Shown here: in pieces, positions 56,707-64,000 of the stretch
Position numbering within the stretch: position 1 is the stretch's first letter
Layout of the letters: every line of letters begins with the position of its first letter
NCBI RefSeq assembly: GCF_958450345.1
Contig: NC_088784.1
Span: 92,123,947 to 92,187,946, forward strand
From: Calliphora vicina
Lineage: Eukaryota > Arthropoda > Insecta > Diptera > Calliphoridae
DNA length: 64,000 nt
Reading direction: 5' to 3'
Notes under the pieces: generated by a model
Told to the model about the DNA's origin: nothing
Databases searched by the model: none
What the model saw: the letters and a program-made list of their open reading frames with translations, nothing else
Translations under genes and position numbers: made by a program

Positions 56707-56911
56707 CTTATTATTACCTGAAATATTTAAAAGTGTTTATACATTGAACCTTTCTTGGTATTGATGAATTCATGCAAAAACTTAAAATATAAATTTTTAA
56801 TTTCAGTGTAACATAACTCATTCACGTAAAAAGAAAAAATAGTAACTTCTACACTTTTAGCAAGCTTAAATATTGACATATACAACTATTAATTGGCGTT
56901 GGTGTTATATA

Positions 56912-57110
56912 AAACAAGTAAGAGAGCTAAATTTTTTTTTTTAAATTTTAAATTTTTTTTGTTTATTAAATTTTTTTTTAATATCTAGCGAAAAAAATAG
57001 GCAATTTTTCCCGATTTTGATCCAGTGTCTTTCCAAATTTCTAGGGCGGTATATACGTCGTCATGGTGACTCAGAAATTAATTTCATTGACCAAAAGTTA
57101 AATTTTTTGA
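56912..57110 (-). mobile_element. W element, terminal fragment
   Basis: AAAACAAGTAAGAGAGCTA followed at once by the A/T-rich interior and CCCGATTTTGATCCAGTG; the stem-loop is deleted. The rest of W is missing. Confidence 0.6.
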
Positions 57111-57123
57111 TACAAAATTAAAT

Positions 57124-57990
57124 AAAAACAAGTTAGAACGGTATATTTGGCTTTGTCGAATCTTAAATAACCTCCACCTGCATACATATTTTTCAGGTTG
57201 ATATATATGGGAGCTATAAACAATTATAGGCCGATCATCATAGAATTAGGTATAGCGATTTTGGTATATATGGCGATTATTTATGACGAATTTCAACTTA
57301 ATAGCTATATTTATAAGATATTTATACTAATTTAAGTGATTTTCGGAAGCTAACATTATATGGGGGCTATGGTCAAATATGGGCCGATCCACAAAAAATT
57401 TAGTGTTGTGATATCTTTTAGCATGAAAATTATTTTTGCTGAATTTTGTATGGATACTGCAATTCTGACAGCATTTATAGCCAAAGAACCTTATTTCGGG
57501 AAGAAATTTGTATGGGGGCTAGGAGAAATCATGAACCGATTCTTATAATTTTCACCAGAGTTAGTCCTTTTATTATAGAAATAATGTTTGTAAAGTTTTA
57601 TGGTATTATCTGCAATATATTTACACAAATAACCAAAAATATGTGAAAATTGTAATTTTTTTTAGGTTGTCTCACATTTTGGTTCATAGCTCTGGTTCTA
57701 CTGAACCGATTTTGGTGATTTTCATTACCAAACTGCTTAGGACAACAATAAACATACTTTTTGCAAGTCTAAAAATTTTGTTTATGTATTTTGGACGTGA
57801 GCGTGTTTTACACAGACACAGAGACACACAGACAGACGGACATGGCTCAATCGACTTAGAATTTCATAAGGATCAAGAAAATATATACATTGTTGGGTCT
57901 CAGATGAATATTTCTCAATGCTACACACGGAATGACAAACTTATGTATATTTACCCTCATTCACCACTTGTGGTGGTGGAGGGTATACAA
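57124..57990 (-). mobile_element. U element, short form
   Basis: AAAACAAGTTAGAACGG, decayed stem-loop ATTTGGCTTTGTCGAAT, ACCTCCACC, three modules (ATGGG anchor at 57207, 57360, 57512: spacing 153 and 152), GACAGACGGACATGGC (GTCY on the other strand), ATATATACATTG, and terminal hairpin TACCCTCATTCACCACTTGTGGTGGTGGAGGGTA. Same family as 35566-38033 but with fewer modules. The 120-codon frame at 57643-58005 is part of the repeat. Confidence 0.85.
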
Positions 57991-58234
57991 ATTTTTTTTT
58001 TATGATTTTCCTCATATATATTCAAAGGAAATAACTTAGTTCTACAAAGACTACAAATAAAATATCTAATTGATTTGTGAAGTTATTTCATTATGAATTA
58101 AGTAGTGTTTTAAAATTGTCACTGAAGTTTTAGTAACACTGGGCTACAGTGCAAAAATGCTTGCAAAGTGACGGTAAACTGTAGGTTCGGTTGATTTTAA
58201 AGTGTATTTCATTAAGAGCTTTCTATATTCAAAT

Positions 58235-59170
58235 TTAAATAAACCAATGTGTTTGTGAAATATCATCGACCTTTTTTATTGTTTTGAAAGGCCTATCGAA
58301 GCCATTATGTATGTCATATAAGATCGTGCAAATCTCCGCAGTGGCTTCGCATGACTCTGGCTCATAAATCAGGCTGAAATTGATCGATGGTATGACTAAT
58401 GTTGGCTTTGACGATTGCTGTGGTTTGTGGCTTATTCGCACACGCAGAAAAAAAATATAGTTGTCCATGGTTACTGTAACCATTTCAATGTTTTTACAAG
58501 TTTTTTAACCATATTATAGTCACAGTAACTATTTTCATGATTGTGGTAACCATAATATGGTTAATTTGCAATTCACATTATTGTATCAACCATATATATG
58601 GTTACAGTAAACAAGTATATGTTTGTGACAACCATTCATATGATGAAGGACTTACCATATTATGTTGCTCTCGACTTATGGATATCATAATCTGAGAACA
58701 ACATATTATGATAAAATTATTCATCATATAAATGGTTGTCACAAACATATGCTTGTTAATGGTTAACATAAACATTTAAATCGTAAATTAACCATATTAT
58801 GGTTACCACTATCATGTAAATAGTTACTGTGACTATAATATTGTTAAAAAACTTGTAACACTATTTAAATTCTTACCGACTTACAGCGCTCGTTGTTGAC
58901 GGTAATGGCCTGGTCAACGTAGTTATCAAAGAGATATGAACCGATGAAGCAGCCAGCCCAAAATCCAAATCAAACAGTGACTTTTTGCGGGATGTATTGA
59001 ACGCTCTTGGATCTCGTCCCAAATTCGACAGTTTTGTTTGTTGCCTTACACATTCATCCAGAAATGGTCCTCATCGCTGAAGATATTTTTTTGATGAAAA
59101 TTAGAGGAAAGTTGCCCGAACAGAACATCCATTTTGATAAACTAATTTTATCAATTGGACTGGTTTTTAA
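58235..59170 (-). pseudogene. Tc1/mariner-superfamily transposase relic
   Basis: On the minus strand: FSDEDHFWMN and NKQNCRIWDEIQ (59080 down), then HPAKSH/TVWFG-like, GFWAGC-like, and FDNYVDQAITVNNERC (near 58890), typical of an insect Tc1/mariner-type transposase with the first catalytic aspartate in FSDE. After the foldback insertion, ANKPQTTAIVKANISHTIDQ and FQPDL-ARV (58250-58445) match the C-terminal part of the same proteins. The segment with the second and third catalytic residues is missing. Several stops and frame changes. Confidence 0.65.
58441..58860. mobile_element. foldback MITE (GGTTACxGTAACC-rich)
   Basis: Starts CACGCAGAAAAAAAATATAG. Palindrome arms 58494-58858 begin TTACAAGTTTTTTAACCATA and end in the inverse, with nested words GGTTACAGTAA, CATAATATGGTTAA and TGGTTGTCACAAACATATG. 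It sits between the two surviving parts of the Tc1/mariner-type relic. A shorter relative is at 16501-16735. Confidence 0.75.
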
Positions 59171-60181
59171 TCGCTATATCCGTCTATGGTGATTTGGCAA
59201 AACAAATAGAATAAATGACAGCCAATTCGACAGATGTAGCTTCAACAATATGGCCGCTATCAACTGTCAAAGATCGGAAGCCCTTTATTATAAATTCAAA
59301 TTACCCCAAAACCAGAATTAATGGAAAAACTGGCTTAAACAATTGTATCTCTGTAAATTCTTTAACAATTTCCAACAACACTAAAATAAATACAATACTT
59401 TTTATACAAAAACAAATCTAATAATATTTGTATAGACATGCATATCTGATTACTTGTATTTATTGAAAGGCAAACAAATAAAGTTTGTTTTGTTTTGAGC
59501 TTAAATTCTGCCTGTCTATTTGATTTAAATATTTACGACTATTTTAAATACAAAAAAAAAATCAACCTTTTTTTCTACAAAATCGATATGCAAATTCTTT
59601 CATCCCTCTGTGTTGCCTTTTTGTTAAAACCTTGAAAATCTATTCGACATTTTATTGACTTTATAAAGTTAGAAACATTATTTTGAAATGTGTGCTACAT
59701 AAAAAATTCAGCAGGTAAATATGTACATGAGTCTAAATAGTGGCTTAAATATGCAATAGGTTTTTACGAAAATTATTTCATCACTTTGTTAGAAATGAAG
59801 CCCAAACATATTTGCATAAATCTATATTGTAACCATATATGTATGTATATACGTATTTGTTTGCCTAAAACCTAAAAGTCCTGACAACTTAATAAAATTT
59901 CTAGTTGTGAAAAGCAAATATTGTATTTATTAATGTTTATTTTTAGGAATTTAGCACAATATTTAGTTTAAAAATCCCTTTAAGTCGTTTAGTAGCACAA
60001 CAGAATTCTTACATACAAACACACACGCAGTGGCACATAAATACATATTTTAAAGATATAAATCTTAAGCCTCAAGTAAATTACTACCTCCCCTTAGAAC
60101 TATATGTGACACAGTACCCCTTTGTGTCAGTACTTTTCTAAAGAGACTTTGGACCCAATTGATCGTTTAATGCTACCTGTG
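59171..60181. other. AT-rich DNA, no gene seen
   Basis: 59171-59300 may be the decayed N-terminal part of the transposase relic. Beyond that, no frame, RNA gene or bounded repeat is recognised. Confidence 0.4.
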
Positions 60182-60189
60182 TTTAATTT

Positions 60190-61056
60190 CAGTGTTTAAA
60201 AAGCTACGATAACTAACAAATTTTTAACTGTTGCTACAACTACTGCTTCAAAAAAGTGTATGTAGCGGTAGCAGTAGCATTTGTCTTTTTTCGTTTTCTT
60301 GTTTTTTTAAAACTACTGCTACCTTCAAAATATAAAACTCTTAACAGAGCAGTAGTAATAAAACATGAATTGTAAATGGAGTAGTAGCATAAAAATACAA
60401 ATCATTGCTACTGCTCTATATCAGTTAAGGTAGCAATAAAAGTAGTCAAAAAAGAAAATCTTCAGTCATAACACCAAAATTGACAGAATTAAACACTGTG
60501 TGTGGTTTTTGTTTTGAGAGAGTTTGAAAGAATTATTCGATTTTATTCGTCTCAGATGTTCGTGTTGCTAACAGAAAGATCGTGTTTTCTGTGTGTATAA
60601 CAAAAAAGCCGAACTTTTGTTTACAACACGACCAACATACACAAATATACATTCACAACAACAACACATAATATAATTTTTTGGCTGAAGATTTTTATTT
60701 TTGACTTATTTTATTGCTACCTCAACTGCTACTTAGCTGTTACTTCAACTGCTACTTCTTCTACTACCTCAACTGCTACTTCTATTACTACTAAATTTTA
60801 AAAGTAGCAGAATTAATAAAAAACTAATGACTGCTACATCAAAACTTTTTCTTTTTTAAGGTAGCAATAGAAAATAAATTACTCTGCTACTTTTAAATTT
60901 TTCTTTTATTAGTACTACTACAACTACTGCTACCAAAATGTGAAGGTAGCAGTAGTAGTAGTAATTATTGACTCCGAGTTTTTATTAATTTTTTAACTAG
61001 GCTACTTGTGTTTTTTCGTTGCTACTGCTACTTGTAGTCTAGTTTTTTAAACACTG
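60190..61056. mobile_element. hAT element filled with GTAGCA/TGCTAC motifs
   Basis: 867 bp with ends CAGTGTTTAAAAAGCTAC and the inverse GTAGTCTAGTTTTTTAAACACTG-type (last bases AAACACTG to 61056), flanked by identical TTTAATTT (60182-60189 and 61057-61064). I count 19 exact TGCTAC or GTAGCA words, in both orientations, clustered in 60230-60430 and 60710-61035, with a motif-free centre. No transposase. Confidence 0.85.
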
Positions 61057-61167
61057 TTTAATTTTTCGAATTACTAAATTCAAATTTTTTGTTCCAAAAA
61101 TTCAAGATTTTTGATCCAGGTCAAATACGACTAGAGTTTTTCAATCAAGAAATCCCGGAAATTGTGA

Positions 61168-61440
61168 ATGTTCTGGGCTGTCACAGAGTTATATTCGGAT
61201 CGAAAGTGAAATTATTTTAGTATTTTGCTTTTTCACAAAGAGTAAAACGAAAATTTTTGCAATAAAACCATCTTCCGTGGAATTGAATTTTGTTTAATAT
61301 TATTGGATTTTCTTCATCTTCACCAATTCAAAATTAATTATTTTTTCCAATTAAGAGAATTGCTAACGAAGGTTGAACAAAATCTAATGGAAATTGAAGC
61401 CATTCCGATACAAATGTCAAATGTTGTTTATAACCAAAAT
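61168..61440. mobile_element. Q element, copy 2, partial
   Basis: GGCTGTCACAGAGTTATATTC, GGATCGAAAGTGAAATTATT and, inverted at the right, GAAATTGAAGCCATTCCGAT parallel Q1 at 29065-30684. Uninterrupted, so it shows Q is about 270-300 bp without inserts. Confidence 0.6.
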
Positions 61441-61533
61441 ATCTCTTTATATTAAATTTTTATTGGACTTTTTTTATTTGTATCCAATTACATTTTAAAA
61501 TTAAAGACATTTTTTAGCTATTTAACGAATTCT

Positions 61534-61774
61534 ACACAGAGAAAACCGATTCGTTATAGCAACCGAATTTGTTTCCAATCGAATGATTTTACTTTTGTCA
61601 CCGAATTTAACAATTGTGGCTATAAAATTTTAGAAAGGGTAACAAAAGTTGGGTTTCTTCAAGAGAAATTCTTCCTTATCAACTGACTTTCTGTTGAGAG
61701 AACCGAAAAATTCTATATGTGTAACTGAATCATTCGATTGGCAACAAATTCGGTTGCTATCACGGAGCTGTGTA
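61534..61774. mobile_element. M1 MITE, copy B
   Basis: ACACAGAGAAAACCGATTCG at the left and the inverse of CGGTTGCTATCACGGAGCTGTGT at the right, with the M1 interior (TTATCAACTGACTTTCTGTT, GAACCGAAAAATTCTAT). Same length as copy A at 1062-1300. Confidence 0.8.
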
Positions 61775-62076
61775 CATTCTTAAAATTTAATAATTTTTTC
61801 TAGGCGAGAATTCCCGAGATCCCGGGAAATTTCAAAATTAATCCCGATTTCCCAGGAAATGAAAAGGTGCCAAATTTTTTTCTAAAAATTGACTATGAAA
61901 TTAAGTAAAATTCATAAAATATCAAAAATATCAACCAATAACTTTTAGAAAAAAATTAAATTTTAAGTTTAAAATGGGTCAAATTTGACCCAAATACCCT
62001 TTGAAGGATAAATGTGCCGTTGAAGCACACCGATTACCCAACAAAGCTTACAGTGAATGTGTTTCGTTGGTTTTAA

Positions 62077-62452
62077 CACATTGTCTGCCAAGGCACTTTC
62101 AGAAAATAAGATGCTGGGGGCCACAGCATTTTCTGTGCGTAATCTCTTCGAAATATTAGAATTTAGGCTACTGTCAGTAATATTTACTGCTTAGAAACTG
62201 ATTTTTTTTTATAAAAAAGAGGGTCTTACGAAATGGCGAAAAGGATTTTTTATGGGATGGGGTTAGAAAAAATACTCAGTACAAGTTCAGAAAGTGATGA
62301 AGAATGTGAAGATTACAGTTTTAAAATCCAGCACTATTGTCTGACATGACTAGAGAGAATAAAAGTCGTGTCGGACATATGTGTCTGGCGTGGCGAAAAC
62401 CGCATAGTGCAGTGTCTGTCACACATATGTGTCCGACGTGGCAGTCAATGTG
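62077..62452 (+). mobile_element. piggyBac-type element with TTAA TSD
   Basis: 376 bp. TTAA (62073-62076), CACATTGTCTGCCA at the left, TGGCAGTCAATGTG at the right, TTAA (62453-62456): 14-bp ends match at 13 positions. The right end carries two ACATATGTGTCYGRCGTGG repeats. It holds the start of a piggyBac-like gene (62233-62349). The unbroken mariner target reads GGTTTAAACGTGCGAGAG at 22838. Confidence 0.9.
62233..62349 (+). pseudogene. piggyBac transposase N-terminal stub
   Basis: 38 codons plus stop: MAKRIFYGMGLEKILSTSSE then an acidic SDEECEDY stretch. Acidic, serine-rich N-termini are usual in piggyBac transposases. The remainder of the gene has been lost by internal deletion, leaving 100 bp to the right end. 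Confidence 0.5.
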
Positions 62453-62949
62453 TTAAAGTGCGAGAGATGGTTTGTGCGGTTCAGAAGTGGTGATTTTGAT
62501 GCTGAAGGCAAAGATCACCCAGATCAGCTAAAACAGTTTGAAGACCATGAATTTGAGGCACTACTCCAGATTGTTGTCAAACTCAACAATAACTTGCAAA
62601 ATCGTTGGGAGCTACTCAATCACACACATCAAAACGTTTGCCTCACTTTTTGTCCGACAACTATTTGTTCGATCGATATAGAACTTACTTTGGAAGAGAG
62701 TATCCGATATTGGCTTGATTCGTTCTTGGCCTCAAAAGATTATCGGTTCTTTAGACTCGGAAACCAATAAGTTGAATATATTTATATTTTACAAATGTCT
62801 CAAAATAAAAGCTAAAAAAATAAAAAATCCCGTATTTATAAATTTTACACCAAATATATGTTTAGAGTTTTCTTCGGAAAATGGAGGATACTTTTTTTTG
62901 AGATAACCTTTGTTCAGAGACGATTTTCTTTAATGTATTATATTTTGAT

Positions 62950-63400
62950 TAAAACAAAATATTTTGAAATTTTATTTTTAATTTTCGAAAAAAAAATTTA
63001 ATTTATTTGTGAAAAACATAACAAAAACATTTTTTTTGGTGAAAAAAAAAAATTCGGGGAAAAAAAATATTTTTTTCCGATTTTGACCAAATTGTAGGTC
63101 CGACTTATATTTGCCTTGTAAACGCCATTGAAACGTCTTTGAAATATCTATTATTGGATATCCATATTCTCTGTATTAATGACTTAGTAATCCAGATATA
63201 TAGATCAAAAATCGAGATTGTCCTGGTTCTTTCCTTATATCTCAGCCATTTGAAGACTTATTGTCTCGATTTTAAATAGCAACCGAACCGGAAGAACTCC
63301 CGATGTATTGATGTATGAATCATGTTTGTAAGTTATTTAAGGGATACGGAAAGTTGATTTCAACATGCAGATGGACTTACAATGGCTCAAAATTGAGAAA
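62950..63400 (-). mobile_element. W element, partial
   Basis: CCGATTTTGACCAAATTGTAG, TATTAATGACTTAGTAATCC, TATCTCAGCCATTTG, AAATAGCAACCGAACC and GGATACGGAAAGTTGATTTC in W order, stopping at CATGCAGATGGAC. The AACAAGTAAGA end is lost. Confidence 0.7.
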
Positions 63401-63422
63401 AATATTTTTTATCCCGAATTAT

Positions 63423-64000
63423 TTTTATACCCTTATACCGTAGACAGAAAAAACTATTTCTTAAACCGTTTCAATTCAAATATTTGTCACACATTGAACT
63501 GGTTTCAATTATTTCATAATTAAATCAAGTATTCATTTGCTCAAAAACAAAATTTCTTGATATTTTCTATTGAATTTTGAGTTTTGAATTTGATTATTTT
63601 GACAATTGAATATACAATTTTCGTTATTGTTTGTATCAAAATATATGGGATAAATGTTTGAATTGAAATACAATTTTTTCTGTGTACATATAAGTTTGTC
63701 ATTCCGTTTGTAATTTCTACATTTTTCATTTGCGACCCCACGAAGTATATAAATTCTGGATCGTTATAGATAGCGAAATCGATATAGCCATGTCCGTCTG
63801 TCCGTCTATCCGTCTTTATGTTGAAATCAACTTTTCGTATCCCCCAAACAACTTACATAATTCATACATCAATATATCGAGAATTCTTCCGGATCGGTTC
63901 CTATTTAAAATGGACAAAATCGGCCCACAAAAGGCTGAGATATAAGGAAAAAACCGAGGCAACCTCGATTTTTGGCCTATTTTTTATCTATATCTGGATT
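63423..64000 (+). mobile_element. W element running off the window, with MITE
   Basis: TTTTTATACCCTTATACC, then a 245-bp MITE, then CATATAAGTTTGTCATTCCG, GAAGTATATAAATTCTGGATC, GATATAGCCATGTCCGTCTG (GTCY tract), and CGAGGCAACCTCGATTTTTGG to CTGGATT at the window edge. Confidence 0.8.
63446..63690. mobile_element. MITE with ACAGAAAAAA ends
   Basis: TAGACAGAAAAAACTATTTC and the inverse of AATACAATTTTTTCTGTGTA are inverted ends; inner TTCAATTCAAATATTTGTC pairs with AAATGTTTGAATTGAA. It lies within the terminal hairpin of the W element. No coding capacity. Confidence 0.65.

Larger units (their letters stand above)
61132..61870. mobile_element. possible hAT with CCCGGGAAAT motifs, split
   Basis: TAGAGTTTTTCAATCAAG and ATCCCGGAAATT at the left, and ATTCCCGAGATCCCGGGAAA, ATCCCGATTTCCCAGG at the right (61808-61860), resemble the sub-terminal motif of the hAT MITE at 28203-28524. 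Q2 and M1B lie between. Ends and target duplication not established. Confidence 0.35.
62012..62853 (+). pseudogene. mariner transposase relic e, with piggyBac insert
   Basis: After a short 5' piece (GTTGAAGCACACCGATTACC) and the piggyBac insert, the frame reads ERWFVRFRSGDFDAEGKDH, FEDHEFEALLQIVV, then jumps over the catalytic core to TLEESIRYWLDSFLASKDYR near 62690. 3' TIR AATCCCGTATTTATAAATTT ends with ACACCAA at 62853 before TA. Internal deletion removed all three catalytic aspartates. Confidence 0.85.

Noticed and set aside
57643..58005. 120-codon frame with HRHRDTQTDGH-like segment
   Set aside because: It is the (GTCY)n core of the U element read on one strand.

Overview
This window looks like gene-free, AT-rich euchromatin of a higher fly (Diptera, probably a calyptrate such as a blow fly or house-fly relative; this is an inference from repeat content, not from a marker gene). 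I find no intact host gene, exon series, rRNA or functional tRNA on either strand. Long open frames are absent: the longest (148 codons) lies inside a repeat, and the others are pieces of transposases, of a reverse transcriptase, or of low-complexity DNA.

Nearly everything recognisable is a transposable-element relic, often one inside another. The main classes are: (1) mini-me/DINE-1/Helentron-like non-autonomous elements, here called W, U and V, with (TA)n and (GTCY)n tracts, a hairpin near each end and oligo-T target sites; (2) six copies of one mariner lineage, five of them split by later insertions; (3) six hAT-type elements with 8-bp target duplications (five perfect, one with a single mismatch), each with its own short motif repeated near its ends; (4) piggyBac-type elements at TTAA, a pogo/Tigger-like element at TA, a P-like 8-bp-TSD MITE and several palindromic MITEs; (5) a 5'-truncated non-LTR retrotransposon, LTR-like fragments and Helitron-like ends; (6) tandem arrays of 19-20 bp and about 112 bp.

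Layout: 0.3-5.8 kb holds a split mariner, LTR-like pieces and the Y family. 5.8-10 kb is a four-level nest (hAT Z > Y > 3-kb hAT > TA MITE). 11.5-17 kb has Y, W with a nested hAT, and an element with CGCGACATT ends. 18-20.6 kb holds two minisatellite arrays and a TA-flanked element carrying two tRNA-Lys-like sequences. 21-23.7 kb holds a Helitron-like element, T and mariner. 25.5-31.6 kb is a dense nest of V, mariner, LINE, hAT MITE, Q, W, V, LTR-like and piggyBac. 33.4-38 kb is V/W/T and a long U built from 153-bp modules. 40-44.9 kb is pogo-like, W and X. 46.7-48 kb is a 112-bp satellite. 48-54.8 kb is W, V and two interrupted mariners. 54.8-64 kb is LTR-like, foldbacks, U, a Tc1/mariner-type relic, a hAT filled with GTAGCA repeats, a mariner with a piggyBac insert, and W.

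No genes can be shown to work together. The value of the window is as an insertion history: target duplications give a relative order of events, and the W/U/V family shows a modular structure with paired terminal hairpins that may not be fully described. Orientation convention for W/U/V: plus means the TATACCC/(GTCY)n end is on the left and the ACTTGTT end on the right.
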